Assembly (NCBI RefSeq): GCF_007991215.1
Contig: NZ_BJXX01000047.1
Coordinates: 32,001 to 73,026, forward strand
Source: Aneurinibacillus danicus
GTDB lineage: Bacteria > Bacillota > Bacilli > Aneurinibacillales > Aneurinibacillaceae
Length of the DNA stretch: 41,026 nt
Direction: 5' to 3'
Part shown: positions 17,869 to 27,342 of the stretch, in pieces
How positions within the stretch are numbered: position 1 is the first letter of the stretch
Layout of the letters: every line of letters starts with the position of its first letter
Made by a program: the position numbers and the translations under genes
Notes under the pieces: generated by a model
Databases searched by the model: none
What the model was told of the DNA's origin: nothing
What the model saw: only the letters and a program-made list of their open reading frames with translations

Positions 17869-19017
17869 TTAAAACGCTTCTTTAAAAATATCTTCTATAT
17901 CCGTTTGTGTTACCTCTTTTGGATTGGTAATAAGGCAGGCATCTTCCATGGCGCACTCGCTTAGCTGTGAAATATATTTTTTTTGTAAGCCTACTTCAGA
18001 AAGTCGTTTTGGAATGCCGATATCTCTGGCAAGCCGATTGATAGAGTTGATTGCTTGCAGCGCCGCTTCTGTATCAGACAGGCCTTCAACATTTTCTCCC
18101 ATAGCGATAGCAATGTTTGTATATTTATGAGGGACCGCCGATTTATTAAATTCCATAACATGCGGCAATAGAATAGAATTTACCTCTCCGTGCGGCATAT
18201 CAAGCAGTCCGCCTAAAGGGTGTGACATTGCATGAACAGCGCCCAATATCGCATTGGAAAAGGCCATGGCAGCCTGCTGGCTGGCCATCGCAATATTCGT
18301 CTTAGCCGTTATATCCGTTTTCGAGCGGACAGACTGGCGAAGATTCCCTGAAATCAATCGAATCGCATCCAATGCAAGCAGGTCGGTAAGAGGAGTCGAG
18401 GCGATTGACAAGTACGCTTCAATTGCGTGTGTAAGCGCATCCATTCCTGTATATGCTGTAAAGATGGGTTCTTTCGTTATTAATGTGGTAGGGTCGATAA
18501 TTGAAATATCGGGAATGAGAGACTTTGATATAATGGCTATCTTCACTTTTTTTTCTGTGTTAGTAATAATGCAGAACTGGGATATATCTGCTCCTGATCC
18601 GGCGGTCGTAGGAATCATAATCATAGGAGGGAGAGGGTTTTCTATTTTATCAATCCCCTGAAACTCATGGACAACCCCTTCATTTGCAGACAGGAGCGCT
18701 ACTGCTTTGGCTGAATCAAGACAGCTTCCGCCACCAATTCCAACAACAATATCACACTGTACACGCTTATATTCCTTTGTAGCTCTCATGACCTCATAAT
18801 CTTTTGGATTGCTTGTTATATCAGAAAAGATATGATAGTCGATTCCGCATTCAGATATATATGCAACAGCTTTTTTAACCCAACCTGCCTTTATGACTCC
18901 GCGATCAGTGACAATGAAAGCTTTTGTGCCTCCCAGACGTAGAATACAGTCTCCAATTTGAGAAATAGAGTTTGAGCCAAAGATAATCTCGGGAGTAACG
19001 AATTTTGTGATCTCCAT
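17869..19017 (-). CDS. Second iron-containing alcohol dehydrogenase
   Basis: The 382-residue protein has GGGS near 95-98 and metal ligands D193, H197, H262 and H276. It is clearly diverged from the ADH at 8427 and closer to the general FucO/AdhB-type group III dehydrogenases. The ATG at 19017 is chosen because AAGGAGG lies nine bases upstream. It leads an operon with a histidine kinase and a sigma-54 regulator, so its product or substrate may be what the kinase monitors. Cofactor (NAD, or NAD held and recycled by mycofactocin) cannot be decided from sequence. Confidence 0.88.
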   Translation of the reverse strand: MEITKFVTPEIIFGSNSISQIGDCILRLGGTKAFIVTDRGVIKAGWVKKAVAYISECGIDYHIFSDITSNPKDYEVMRATKEYKRVQCDIVVGIGGGSCLDSAKAVALLSANEGVVHEFQGIDKIENPLPPMIMIPTTAGSGADISQFCIITNTEKKVKIAIISKSLIPDISIIDPTTLITKEPIFTAYTGMDALTHAIEAYLSIASTPLTDLLALDAIRLISGNLRQSVRSKTDITAKTNIAMASQQAAMAFSNAILGAVHAMSHPLGGLLDMPHGEVNSILLPHVMEFNKSAVPHKYTNIAIAMGENVEGLSDTEAALQAINSINRLARDIGIPKRLSEVGLQKKYISQLSECAMEDACLITNPKEVTQTDIEDIFKEAF

Positions 19018-19097
19018 GCGTTCGGTCCTCCTTTTCAACTCTGTATATAAGTGATAGGATAGTCAGAAAATGTCATTTCGTAAAAGAGGGGATAGGT

Positions 19098-19240
19098 ATG
19101 TCTATCGAAGTGAATTTTTGCCCTCGATGCGGTTCGAGGGGGATAGAAAGAGAAATAAAAAACAAAGTTTCGTGCAAAAAATGCAAATATTCACTATATT
19201 ATAACATTAAATTGGCTGCCGGTATTATATGTTTTTGTTC
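19098..19240 (+). pseudogene. 5' fragment of a zinc-ribbon NUDIX hydrolase
   Basis: Starting at an ATG with GAGGGGAT upstream, the first 45 or so residues carry a four-cysteine zinc ribbon (C8, C11, C26, C29) followed by a Tyr-Asn-x-Lys-x-Ala-Ala-Gly strand, as in NUDIX proteins with an N-terminal ribbon. The NUDIX box itself never appears. Similarity stops near 19240 and the rest of the frame is unrelated. It reads as a gene truncated by the rearrangement that placed another gene fragment 70 bases downstream. Confidence 0.6.
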
Positions 19241-19306
19241 AAATATTTGCCTCTTCTTGATTTTTCATCGTGATTTTGTCAAGTTTTCAATCCATGTTTA
19301 TATAGG

Positions 19307-19435
19307 ACGCCTGATGAATATGTCAAGTATATTCGTCAGGTTTTATTTTGTTATCAGACACATTTTGAAGATATATGGAGAGCAGTCGGACAAATCCAGA
19401 AAAAAATCTTTGCTTCCCCTATGAAAAACAAGTAA
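19307..19435 (+). pseudogene. Fragment of the 32.6-kb unknown gene
   Basis: In frame this reads TPDEYVKYIRQVLF and onward to WRAVGQ, matching residues about 11-39 of the protein encoded at 32620-33120. At DNA level 19310-19393 matches 32653-32736 at 80 of 84 bases by my count. After that the frame continues for 13 unrelated codons to a stop. There is no start codon or ribosome site in this frame, so it is a remnant. Confidence 0.8.
19310..19393 (+). repeat. 84-bp direct repeat, copy A (partner 32653-32736)
   Basis: Eighty of 84 bases are identical to 32653-32736, in the same orientation. The two copies bracket 13.3 kb holding urtABCDE, the urease genes and bshA. Confidence 0.9.
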
Positions 19436-19457
19436 TGCAAGAATTTTTGCTTAATTA

Positions 19458-19474
19458 TGTCAGATTTTATAACA
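19458..19474. promoter_or_regulatory. GlnR/TnrA box 1
   Basis: TGTCAGATTTTATAACA fits the TGTNA-N7-TNACA consensus at every fixed position. Its centre is about 50 bp upstream of the start point predicted from the promoter at 19481-19509, the position from which TnrA is known to activate. Confidence 0.8.
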
Positions 19475-19480
19475 AGTCAT

Positions 19481-19509
19481 TTGCGCTATCTTTTATGCAT
19501 TTCTATAAT
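19481..19509 (+). promoter_or_regulatory. Sigma-A-like promoter of the urt-ure locus
   Basis: TTGCGC and a perfect TATAAT are separated by exactly 17 bases, predicting transcription from about 19516. The imperfect -35 is what one expects at an activator-dependent promoter, and it lies just downstream of GlnR/TnrA box 1. Confidence 0.65.
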
Positions 19510-19563
19510 AAAACCATGTTCAATCCTGAATGACTCTAATCATGACGAAAAATGAAAGGGTGA

Positions 19564-19580
19564 TGTTATTTTTTATAACA
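19564..19580. promoter_or_regulatory. GlnR/TnrA box 2
   Basis: TGTTATTTTTTATAACA fits TGTNA-N7-TNACA fully and is almost a perfect palindrome. It lies about 49-65 bp downstream of the predicted start point, a place from which GlnR could block elongation or loop with box 1. Confidence 0.8.
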
Positions 19581-19619
19581 AAAAAGACGATGACCGGCGA
19601 TAGTGGGTCGTGTTTCGTC

Positions 19620-19648
19620 CAGGCAATGAGTTTTCAAATCATTGCCTG
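19620..19648. repeat. Inverted repeat in the urtA leader
   Basis: CAGGCAATGA and TCATTGCCTG form a perfect 10-bp stem with a 9-base loop. No T tract follows (the next bases are ATGTTAATTATTAC), so it is not a standard terminator. It could be a leader RNA hairpin or an operator; nothing decides between them. Confidence 0.55.
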
Positions 19649-19693
19649 ATGTTAATTATTACATAATTAGAATTAAAAAAGGGGTGCATTCAT

Positions 19694-20938
19694 CTGTTCA
19701 GGTGTGTAAAAAGCAAACTGGGGATTTCTATGTTGGCGATATTTTTGATGCTGGCCGGATGCGGCAGCAAAGCGGTAGAGCAGAAGGATGGCGATTCGGG
19801 AGCTTCCCCTTCCTCTGATACGGTAAAAGTCGGAGTGCTGCACTCTTTAAGCGGAACGATGGCGATTAGTGAGGTTTCTTTAAAGGATGCCGAACTGATG
19901 GCTATTGATGAAATCAATCAAGCGGGTGGACTGTTGGGTAAGAAGATTGAGCCTGTCATTGAAGACGGTGCTTCCGACTGGCCGACTTTTGCGGAAAAAG
20001 CCAAGAAGCTTTTACAGAAAGATGAAGTAGCTACGATCTTCGGCGGGTGGACTTCGGCCAGCCGTAAAGCGATGCTCCCGGTAGTAGAGCAGAACAAAGG
20101 GCTATTATGGTACCCCGTACAATATGAAGGAATGGAATCATCTCCTAATATTTTTTATACCGGAGCAACGACAAATCAGCAAATTGTGCCCGCAGTATCC
20201 TGGTTGCTTGAGAATCGCGGAAAGAAATTTTTCTTGATTGGATCTGACTACGTTTTTCCCCGCACAGCCAACAAAATCATTAAAGCCCAGTTAAAGGCGG
20301 AAGGCGGAGAGTTGCTGGGTGAAGAATATACGCCGCTGGGTCATACGGATTACAATACGCTCATTAGCAAAATTAAGAGCGCAAAGCCTGATGTCATTTT
20401 TAATACGTTAAATGGCGATAGTAACGTAGCTTTCTTTAAACAATTAAAAGATGCCGGGATTAAGCCGGGCGATATGACCGTAATGTCTGTAAGTATCGCA
20501 GAAGAAGAGATACGTGGCATTGGCGGAGATATTCTGGCAGGCCATTTAGCGGTATGGAATTACTTCCAAACGACAGACACGCCGGAGAATAAGACATTTG
20601 TACAGAAGTACAAGGAGAAATACGGCAACGATCGGGTGACGGATGATCCGATTGAAGCGGCTTATGATGCGGTTCACCTGTGGGCGGAAGCGGTAAAGAA
20701 AGCCGGCTCTTTTGAGGTGGAGAAAGTCAAGGCGGCAGCCAAAGGAATTGAATTCAAGGCACCGGGCGGAACGGTCAAAATCGAGGGTGAGAATCAGCAT
20801 CTTTGGAAAACCGTCCGTATTGGAGAAATCCAATCTGATGGACAGTTTAAGGAACTGTGGAATTCGGGGAAAGCTGTAAAGCCGGATCCGTACTTGAAAA
20901 GCTATCCTTGGGGAAGCGGACTGAGCCAGGGGAATTAA
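19694..20938 (+). CDS. urtA: Urea ABC transporter substrate-binding lipoprotein UrtA
   Basis: The protein is a type-I periplasmic-binding protein of the urea/amide branch, with [17 protein letters not shown] at the start of the mature domain and the [18 protein letters not shown] segment typical of UrtA. A lipobox LAGC marks it as a lipoprotein. The first ATG is at 19730, but from there the signal peptide lacks a charged n-region. A CTG at 19694, nine bases after AAAAAAGGGG, would add Arg and Lys residues and a full hydrophobic core, so I set the start there tentatively. It opens the urt-ure operon behind the GlnR/TnrA-type leader. Confidence 0.88.
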   Translation: MFRCVKSKLGISMLAIFLMLAGCGSKAVEQKDGDSGASPSSDTVKVGVLHSLSGTMAISEVSLKDAELMAIDEINQAGGLLGKKIEPVIEDGASDWPTFAEKAKKLLQKDEVATIFGGWTSASRKAMLPVVEQNKGLLWYPVQYEGMESSPNIFYTGATTNQQIVPAVSWLLENRGKKFFLIGSDYVFPRTANKIIKAQLKAEGGELLGEEYTPLGHTDYNTLISKIKSAKPDVIFNTLNGDSNVAFFKQLKDAGIKPGDMTVMSVSIAEEEIRGIGGDILAGHLAVWNYFQTTDTPENKTFVQKYKEKYGNDRVTDDPIEAAYDAVHLWAEAVKKAGSFEVEKVKAAAKGIEFKAPGGTVKIEGENQHLWKTVRIGEIQSDGQFKELWNSGKAVKPDPYLKSYPWGSGLSQGN

Positions 20939-20945
20939 AAAAGGA

Positions 20946-20994
20946 GGAAAAGAGGGAGTGGTGAAGCATTCACACGGGTTAATCCCTCTTTTCC
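20946..20994 (+). terminator. Attenuator-type hairpin between urtA and urtB
   Basis: GGAAAAGAGGGA and TCCCTCTTTTCC form a perfect 12-bp stem right after the urtA stop, followed by TTATTA. It probably lets part of the transcription stop after urtA, or stabilises the urtA mRNA, so that binding protein exceeds permease. Confidence 0.6.
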
Positions 20995-21028
20995 TTATTA
21001 AGTCCGATCCGAATAAGGAGGTAACCAT

Positions 21029-21934
21029 ATGGATGTTATGTTAACTCAGTTGTTTAACGGAATGAGTCTGGGTTCCATTATGCTATTAATCGCCCTGGGC
21101 TTAGCGATTACGTTCGGGTTGATGAATGTGATTAACATGGCTCACGGAGAGTTGATCATGATCGGGGCTTATATGACCTATCTCACTCAATTGTTCTTTT
21201 CCCATTATGCACCCGAATCGATGCATGGTTTTTATTTTCTCATCGCGATCCCCATCGCTTTTCTTGTTTCTGCACTTATTGGATTATTGTTGGAACATTT
21301 TCTGATTCGCCATCTGTACGGCCGTCCCTTAGACAGTTTGCTGGCCACGTGGGGAATCAGTTTGATTTTGCAGCAGATTGCCCGGAGCATTTTCGGGGCG
21401 CCGAACGTTGCAGTCACCGCCCCCGATTGGCTGAATGGCGGACTTACGCTAATGGGGAACGTAACGTTTCCTTACAAGCGTTTGTTTATCATTTTTCTTG
21501 TGGTCGCGTGTATCGTCGGATTGTATTTCTACCTGTACCGGACTTCCGCTGGACGCCGAATGCAGGCGGTGACCCTTAATCGAGGGATGGCATCCTGCCT
21601 GGGAATTTCTACCCGAAAGGTTGATGCCTATGCATTTGCGTTAGGGTCAGGGCTAGCGGGGATTGCCGGATGTGCTTTGACCTTGATTGGACCGATTGGA
21701 CCGTCCATTGGCTCTTATTACATTGTCGACGCTTTTATGGTTGTTGTGTTGGGAGGCGTAGGTAAACTGGCCGGAACAGTAGCCGGTGGGTTTCTTATTG
21801 GCTTGCTCGGAACGTTTCTTGAATATTCAACTACGGCTACGCTGGCTAAAGTGATTGTATTTGCGCTTATTATCGCATTTTTGCAATGGAAGCCTTCCGG
21901 ACTTGTCAATATGCGAACAAGAGCATTGGATTAG
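21029..21934 (+). CDS. urtB: Urea ABC transporter permease UrtB
   Basis: This 301-residue LivH-type permease begins with [22 protein letters not shown]-like residues and carries the [17 protein letters not shown] motif that marks branched-chain/urea permeases. About eight hydrophobic segments are visible. AAGGAGG lies upstream of the ATG. It forms the translocation pore with UrtC, which follows 10 bases downstream. Confidence 0.92.
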   Translation: MDVMLTQLFNGMSLGSIMLLIALGLAITFGLMNVINMAHGELIMIGAYMTYLTQLFFSHYAPESMHGFYFLIAIPIAFLVSALIGLLLEHFLIRHLYGRPLDSLLATWGISLILQQIARSIFGAPNVAVTAPDWLNGGLTLMGNVTFPYKRLFIIFLVVACIVGLYFYLYRTSAGRRMQAVTLNRGMASCLGISTRKVDAYAFALGSGLAGIAGCALTLIGPIGPSIGSYYIVDAFMVVVLGGVGKLAGTVAGGFLIGLLGTFLEYSTTATLAKVIVFALIIAFLQWKPSGLVNMRTRALD

Positions 21935-21944
21935 GAGGTGCAGG

Positions 21945-23036
21945 ATGAACAGTTTGATTCGCTCACGGTCCCGTATGCAGTGGATCGGATATGTGACTTT
22001 TGCGGCAGTGCTTGCTATCGCCCCGTTGTTTTTATCCGATTTTCGCTTGAATTTATTAGGAAAATTCTTATCTTTGGCGATTCTGGCACTCGGACTCTGC
22101 TTAATTTGGGGGTACACCGGTATTCTTAGTTTGGGTCATGGCGTTTATTTTGGACTGGGCGCCTATTGCATGGCCATGTATTTGAAGCTGGAAAGCGCGG
22201 GAGGCCATCTGCCCGACTTTATGGAATGGAGCGGATTAACCGCCCTTCCCTGGTTTTGGAAGCCTTTTGCCAGCCCGGTCTTTGCGCTGGGCGCAGCGAT
22301 TTTCATTCCTGTCTTATTGGCGGCGCTGATTGGCTATTTAACCTTTCGCAACCGGATTCGCGGTGTTTATTTTTCGATCCTTTCTCAAGCTCTTGTTATC
22401 ATTCTGGTCACGCTGTTTATCGGAAAGCAGGAATATACGGGTGGAACAAACGGACTGACGAATTTTTCCACGGTTTTTGGTTTTGGGCTCGCTGCTCCCG
22501 AGGTACAGGTAGCGATTTACTGGATTACGTTAGCCGTGCTTGGACTCGTCTTTACGTTTTGTCTCTGGCTGGTTCACAGCCGTTTAGGGCGTTTGCTTAT
22601 CGCCATTCGTGATGGGGAGAATCGTGTGCGCTTTTGCGGATTCAACCCAACCGGTTATAGTGTGTTTGTTTATTGTTTATCGGCTGCATTCGCGGGCTTA
22701 TCCGGTGTTTTGTTTGTGCTTCAAGTGGGAATTATCTCTCCGGCCATGATGGGCATTATTCCTTCCGTTGAAATGGTTCTATGGGTGGCCGTTGGCGGGC
22801 GTCAATCGTTGATTGGTGCGGTTATCGGAACGATAGTAACCAACGGGGCGAAAAGCTTTTTTAGCGAGTCATATCCAGAAATATGGTTGATCTTATTAGG
22901 TGCCTCATTTGTCATCATTGTGCTGTTTTTGCCTAACGGACTTGTAGGTCTTTTTGAAAAAATCAAAGGCAAACTGTTTATTACAAGGGAAAGAGGGGCG
23001 AAAGATGAGCAGGCAACCCATACTGTCGTGTCGTAA
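21945..23036 (+). CDS. urtC: Urea ABC transporter permease UrtC
   Basis: The 363-residue LivM-type permease has the expected multiple membrane segments and the SLGHGVYFGLGAY motif. The ATG at 21945 is chosen because TTAGGAGGTG lies just upstream; the open frame extends 30 codons back into urtB but that stretch has no family similarity. It overlaps the start of urtD by 32 bases, which indicates coupled translation. Together with UrtB it forms the membrane part of the importer. Confidence 0.92.
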   Translation: MNSLIRSRSRMQWIGYVTFAAVLAIAPLFLSDFRLNLLGKFLSLAILALGLCLIWGYTGILSLGHGVYFGLGAYCMAMYLKLESAGGHLPDFMEWSGLTALPWFWKPFASPVFALGAAIFIPVLLAALIGYLTFRNRIRGVYFSILSQALVIILVTLFIGKQEYTGGTNGLTNFSTVFGFGLAAPEVQVAIYWITLAVLGLVFTFCLWLVHSRLGRLLIAIRDGENRVRFCGFNPTGYSVFVYCLSAAFAGLSGVLFVLQVGIISPAMMGIIPSVEMVLWVAVGGRQSLIGAVIGTIVTNGAKSFFSESYPEIWLILLGASFVIIVLFLPNGLVGLFEKIKGKLFITRERGAKDEQATHTVVS

Positions 23037-23781
23037 TATCGTGGTGGACTTTGATGGATTCAAGGCGATTCAAGGAGTCGATTTGACGATTGAAGAAGGG
23101 GAAATTCGCTTTCTTATTGGACCGAATGGGGCGGGAAAAACAACGATGCTCGACGTCATTTGCGGGAAAACGAGAGCGTTGAGCGGACAGATATGGTTTC
23201 ATAACAGGATTGACATCGTGAAAAAGCAAGAGCATGAGATTGTTAACCTGGGCATCGCGCGTAAATTTCAGGCACCATCTATTTTTTTAAATCTTACCGT
23301 GTTTGAAAATTTAGAACTGGCAATGAAGCAAAACCGGCATCTATGGGCCGTTTTGCGAGCCAGGATTGACAGTGGGCAAAGAAAACGGATGATGGAGGTG
23401 CTTGCGCAAATCGGCTTGGCTGATCAAGCCGAACGAAAGGCGGGCTTGCTTTCCCATGGGCAGAAGCAATGGCTTGAAATTGGCATGCAGCTTATGCAGG
23501 AGCCGAAGCTCCTTCTTCTGGATGAGCCTATCGCGGGGATGACGGGGACGGAACGGGAGCGTACGGGAGAACTTATCCGTGAAATTGCTCAGACTTGCTC
23601 TGTCATTGTAGTTGAACATGATATGGATTTCGTGCGGACGTTTTCCAAACAAGTAACCGTTATGCATGAGGGAAAGATTCTGTGTGAAGGAACAATGGAG
23701 CAAGTACAGCGGGATCCCCGTGTGGCGGAAGTATATCTCGGGAAGGGGAAGGCAGAACATGCTGAAAGTGTCGCAACTTGA
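23005..23781 (+). CDS. urtD: Urea ABC transporter ATP-binding protein UrtD
   Basis: This 258-residue LivG-type ATPase has Walker A GPNGAGKT, a signature region LLSHGQKQWLEIGMQLM (the urea branch uses SHGQKQ rather than SGGQ), Walker B LLLLDEPIAGM and the switch histidine in VVEHDMDF. The ATG at 23005 follows GAAAGAGGGG. Its stop lies inside urtE, so the two ATPases are coupled. It hydrolyses ATP to drive urea uptake. Confidence 0.92.
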   Translation: MSRQPILSCRNIVVDFDGFKAIQGVDLTIEEGEIRFLIGPNGAGKTTMLDVICGKTRALSGQIWFHNRIDIVKKQEHEIVNLGIARKFQAPSIFLNLTVFENLELAMKQNRHLWAVLRARIDSGQRKRMMEVLAQIGLADQAERKAGLLSHGQKQWLEIGMQLMQEPKLLLLDEPIAGMTGTERERTGELIREIAQTCSVIVVEHDMDFVRTFSKQVTVMHEGKILCEGTMEQVQRDPRVAEVYLGKGKAEHAESVAT

Positions 23782-24460
23782 TGTCGGGTACGGGGAGAGT
23801 ATGGTGCTGCGGGAGATCGATCTCCGCATTGAGCCGGGAACCGTCGTCTCGCTAATGGGAAGAAACGGAGTGGGCAAGACTACATTATTAAAAAGCATCG
23901 TCGGGTTGCTCAAAGCAAAAAAAGGGACAATTGAATTTATGGGGAAAGACATTACCGCGCTGCCGCCTGAAATGAGAGCCAGGCGAGGAATTGGCTACGT
24001 TCCGCAGGGAAGAGATATTTTCCCTACCCTTACAGTGGAAGAAAACCTTTTATTGGGGCTTGAAACCCTCCCGAAAGCAGAATGGAAAAACGGGATTCCG
24101 GAAGATATATATGACATGTTTCCTGTATTAAAAACGATGCTTCACCGCAAAGGGGGAGATTTGAGCGGCGGACAGCAGCAGCAGCTGGCCATTGCCCGGG
24201 CGCTGGTCGGAAAGCCCAGGCTGCTTTTGCTAGATGAGCCGATGGAAGGCATTCAACCCTCCATTGTTCTGTTAATCGCGGATGTCATTAAACGGATTGC
24301 CGCAATGAAGACCGTATCCATTCTGCTCGTAGAGCACAGTCTGGATTTGGCTTTGGAATGCGCTGATTACTTTTATGTGATCGATAAGTCCTCCATCGTT
24401 ACGCAGGGGGATACCCGGTCGTTTAATGAGGATGCGATTAAACAATACTTAGTCGTTTAA
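23759..24460 (+). CDS. urtE: Urea ABC transporter ATP-binding protein UrtE
   Basis: The 233-residue LivF-type ATPase carries Walker A GRNGVGKT, signature [15 protein letters not shown], Walker [12 protein letters not shown] and the switch histidine in LVEHSLDLA. The ATG at 23759 overlaps the end of urtD by 23 bases and matches the family N-terminus ([12 protein letters not shown]). It pairs with UrtD. The first urease gene follows 17 bases downstream, tying import to hydrolysis. Confidence 0.92.
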   Translation: MLKVSQLDVGYGESMVLREIDLRIEPGTVVSLMGRNGVGKTTLLKSIVGLLKAKKGTIEFMGKDITALPPEMRARRGIGYVPQGRDIFPTLTVEENLLLGLETLPKAEWKNGIPEDIYDMFPVLKTMLHRKGGDLSGGQQQQLAIARALVGKPRLLLLDEPMEGIQPSIVLLIADVIKRIAAMKTVSILLVEHSLDLALECADYFYVIDKSSIVTQGDTRSFNEDAIKQYLVV

Positions 24461-24477
24461 ATGAGGAGAGAAAACGA

Positions 24478-24780
24478 ATGAAACTTTCACCAAGGGAACA
24501 AGAAAAATTGTTGGTCGTTGTGGCGGCCGATTTGGCCCTCCGCCGCAAAAATCGCGGCGTGAAGCTGAATTATCCGGAAGCGGTGGCCCTTATTACGTAT
24601 GAAATTATGGAGGGGGCGAGAGACGGAAAGTCAGTGGTCGAATTGATGAGAGAGGGGACAAAGATTTTGACCAGGGAGGATGTCATGGAAGGGGTGCCGG
24701 AAATGGTTCGGGAGATTCAAGTGGAAGCGACGTTTCCGGATGGAACAAAATTGGTGACTGTCCATGACCCCATCCGGTAG
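24478..24780 (+). CDS. ureA: Urease gamma subunit UreA
   Basis: This 100-residue protein has the usual length and sequence of bacterial UreA ([11 protein letters not shown] at the start, the [18 protein letters not shown] helix and a VHDPI end). AGGAGAG lies upstream. Urease hydrolyses urea to ammonia and carbamate; gamma, beta and alpha form the core trimer unit. The three subunits are separate genes, as in most bacteria. Confidence 0.95.
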   Translation: MKLSPREQEKLLVVVAADLALRRKNRGVKLNYPEAVALITYEIMEGARDGKSVVELMREGTKILTREDVMEGVPEMVREIQVEATFPDGTKLVTVHDPIR

Positions 24781-24812
24781 GTTGCTATCATCAAAGAAAG
24801 GTGTGGGAAGAT

Positions 24813-25121
24813 TTGATTCCAGGAGAATATCGACTGTGCAAGGAGAAAATTGTTTGCAATGCGGGAAAGGCGGCCGTGAAACTGACGGTCCTCAATCGAG
24901 GCGATCGGCCGGTACAGATTGGTTCACATTTTCATTTCTATGAAATCAATCGAGCATTGGAATTTGATCGTGAAAAGGCGTTTGGTATGCATTTAAATAT
25001 TCCGGCAGGGACGGCGGTCCGCTTTGAACCCGGGGATGTTAAAGAGATAGAGGTCGTTCCGTTTTCCGGGCTGCGCCAAGTGTACGGATTGAATAATAAA
25101 ACCAACGGAGAACTGGATTAA
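24813..25121 (+). CDS. ureB: Urease beta subunit UreB
   Basis: The protein reads MIPGEYRL from a TTG at 24813, which is exactly the usual UreB N-terminus, with AGGTG about ten bases upstream. A GTG at 24801 would add MWED and lies too close to its ribosome site, so I prefer the TTG; length is then 102 residues. The conserved [11 protein letters not shown] core and the GLNNKTNG end are present. It sits between ureA and ureC. Confidence 0.93.
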   Translation: MIPGEYRLCKEKIVCNAGKAAVKLTVLNRGDRPVQIGSHFHFYEINRALEFDREKAFGMHLNIPAGTAVRFEPGDVKEIEVVPFSGLRQVYGLNNKTNGELD

Positions 25122-25168
25122 TGTAAAACGAAAAGCATGCGGGAGCGGATAAAAAGAAAGGATGACTG

Positions 25169-26884
25169 ATGATGAGTTTTCAAATGTCAAGAAAACAGTA
25201 CGCAGACATGTTTGGACCGACAACAGGGGATGCGATTCGTCTCGCGGACACGGAGTTGTTTATTGAAATTGAAAAGGATTTTACCGTTTACGGTGATGAA
25301 GTAAAATTCGGCGGCGGCAAGGTGATCCGTGACGGGATGGGACAACATCCGTTGGCTGCCCGTGCGGAAGGGGTGCTCGATACCGTCATTACCAATGCGG
25401 TTATTATAGACTATACGGGGATTTACAAAGCGGATATCGGAATTCGCGACGGAAGGATCGCAGGGATTGGCAAAAGCGGGAATCCCTTATTGATGGATGG
25501 TGTAAACCTGTTGATTGGCGCTTCGACAGAGGTCGTTGCTGCTGAGGGAATGATTGTCACGGCAGGAGGAGTGGATAGCCACATCCACTTTATTTGTCCG
25601 CAGCAGATTGAAACAGCTTTGGCGTCCGGAATTACGACGATGATTGGAGGAGGAACAGGACCGGCTACCGGAACGAACGCCACGACGTGTACTCCGGGGG
25701 AGTGGAACATTCATCGGATGCTGGAGGCCGCAGAAGCTTTTCCGGTGAATGTTGGATTTCTGGGCAAAGGCAATGCCTCGGCGGAAGAGCCTTTGGTTGA
25801 GCAGATTCGTGCGGGCGCCATCGGTCTTAAGCTTCATGAAGATTGGGGAACAACTGCTTCGGCAATTGATCATTGTCTGCGGGCAGCCGACCAGTATGAT
25901 GTGCAGGTAGCGATTCATACGGATACATTGAATGAAGGAGGTTTTGTCGAGGATACTCTGGCGGCGATTAATGGCCGCGTGATTCATACATACCATACCG
26001 AGGGGGCAGGAGGAGGGCACGCTCCTGATATCATTAAGGTAGCAAGCTATCCTTATATTTTGCCGTCTTCAACCAATCCCACCCGCCCGTATACGAAAAA
26101 TACGCTCGATGAGCACCTCGATATGCTGATGGTTTGCCACCACCTGGACCCGGATGTTCCGGAGGATATTTCCTTTGCCGATTCGCGCATTCGTAAAGAG
26201 ACAATTGCCGCCGAAGATATTCTGCACGATCTCGGGGTTTTTAGTATGATTAGCTCTGATTCCCAGGCGATGGGACGGGTAGGCGAGGTCATTACCCGAA
26301 CCTGGCAGACGGCGGATAAGATGAAAAAGCAGAGAGGGCAGCTATCTCAGGATACAGGCATCAGCGATAATTACCGGGTGAAGCGGTACATAGCCAAATA
26401 CACCATTAACCCGGCTATTACCCATGGCATTTCTGATGAGGTCGGTTCGGTGGAAGTTGGAAAAATGGCTGACCTTGTCATATGGGACCCTGCGTTTTTT
26501 GGAGTAAAACCGGAAATCGTCATGAAGGGCGGAATGATTGTCCACAGCCTTATGGGTGATCCGAATGCTTCGATTCCGACACCGCAGCCTGTGTTATATC
26601 GGCCGATGTTTGCCTCTTTCGGAAAAGCGAAACATAAAACATCTATTACGTTTCTATCAAAAATTGCGATCGAGCTTGGCGTGCATGAAACATTAGGGTT
26701 GAAGAAGCAAATCCGACCTGTACAGCGGATTCGCCAATTGACGAAAAAGGATATGAAGCTGAACGCCGAAACACCGAACATCGAGGTCGATCCGCAAACC
26801 TATGAAGTAAAAGTGAATGGGGAAGTGATCACCTGCGGGCCGGTTGATGTGGTACCGATGGCGCAGCGCTATTTCTTGTTTTAG
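25169..26884 (+). CDS. ureC: Urease alpha (catalytic) subunit UreC
   Basis: All active-site residues are present. In this numbering they are nickel ligands H138, H140, H250, H276 and D364, the carbamylated lysine K221 in GLKLHEDWG, and flap residues C323 and H324 in MVCHH. These are offset by four from Klebsiella numbering (134, 136, 217, 246, 272, 319, 320, 360). The length is 571 residues; the second ATG at 25172 gives [16 protein letters not shown] and may be the true start. The enzyme should be fully active once nickel is inserted by UreEFGD. Confidence 0.96.
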   Translation: MMSFQMSRKQYADMFGPTTGDAIRLADTELFIEIEKDFTVYGDEVKFGGGKVIRDGMGQHPLAARAEGVLDTVITNAVIIDYTGIYKADIGIRDGRIAGIGKSGNPLLMDGVNLLIGASTEVVAAEGMIVTAGGVDSHIHFICPQQIETALASGITTMIGGGTGPATGTNATTCTPGEWNIHRMLEAAEAFPVNVGFLGKGNASAEEPLVEQIRAGAIGLKLHEDWGTTASAIDHCLRAADQYDVQVAIHTDTLNEGGFVEDTLAAINGRVIHTYHTEGAGGGHAPDIIKVASYPYILPSSTNPTRPYTKNTLDEHLDMLMVCHHLDPDVPEDISFADSRIRKETIAAEDILHDLGVFSMISSDSQAMGRVGEVITRTWQTADKMKKQRGQLSQDTGISDNYRVKRYIAKYTINPAITHGISDEVGSVEVGKMADLVIWDPAFFGVKPEIVMKGGMIVHSLMGDPNASIPTPQPVLYRPMFASFGKAKHKTSITFLSKIAIELGVHETLGLKKQIRPVQRIRQLTKKDMKLNAETPNIEVDPQTYEVKVNGEVITCGPVDVVPMAQRYFLF

Positions 26885-26895
26885 GAGGGAGCACT

Positions 26896-27342
26896 TTGAT
26901 TATCGAGCAAATCAGAGGAAACATCGAACATGCCGATCTTGGTGGCCGCCATGTGGAGAAAGTCTACCTGCACAGCGACGATCTGGTAAAGCGAATTCAA
27001 CGAGTAACCACCGATCACGGCAAGGAAATCGGGATTCGTTTAAAAGAAATGAAAGATTTGACGGATGGCGACATTTTGTATATGGACGATCACAATGCGA
27101 TTGTGGTGAATGTCATTGCGGACGATTTGTTTGTCATCCGTCCTACCAGTATGAAACAGATGGGGGAAATTTCCCATCAGTTAGGGAATCGCCATCTACC
27201 GGCCCAGTTTGAAGGAGAAGAGATGCTGGTCCAATACGATTACTTAGTCGAAGAGTTGCTTCAGCAGTTGAAGGTTCCTTATGTACGAGAAAAAAGAAAG
27301 GTCAGGGAGGCATTTCGCCATATTGGACATAGTCATGGATAG
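26896..27342 (+). CDS. ureE: Urease accessory nickel chaperone UreE
   Basis: This 148-residue protein starts at TTG with GGAGGGAG upstream and follows the UreE two-domain pattern, including the [19 protein letters not shown] segment with the conserved metal-binding His. The C-terminal tail is short (HIGHSHG) compared with the His-rich tail of Klebsiella UreE. It delivers nickel to the UreG-containing complex. It overlaps ureF by eight bases. Confidence 0.92.
   Translation: MIIEQIRGNIEHADLGGRHVEKVYLHSDDLVKRIQRVTTDHGKEIGIRLKEMKDLTDGDILYMDDHNAIVVNVIADDLFVIRPTSMKQMGEISHQLGNRHLPAQFEGEEMLVQYDYLVEELLQQLKVPYVREKRKVREAFRHIGHSHG

Noticed and set aside
19649-19664. TGTTAATTATTACA as a third GlnR/TnrA box
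   Set aside because: The half sites are spaced three bases too close for the consensus.
26371-26781. 136-codon minus-strand frame inside ureC
   Set aside because: Antisense shadow of a fully conserved gene.
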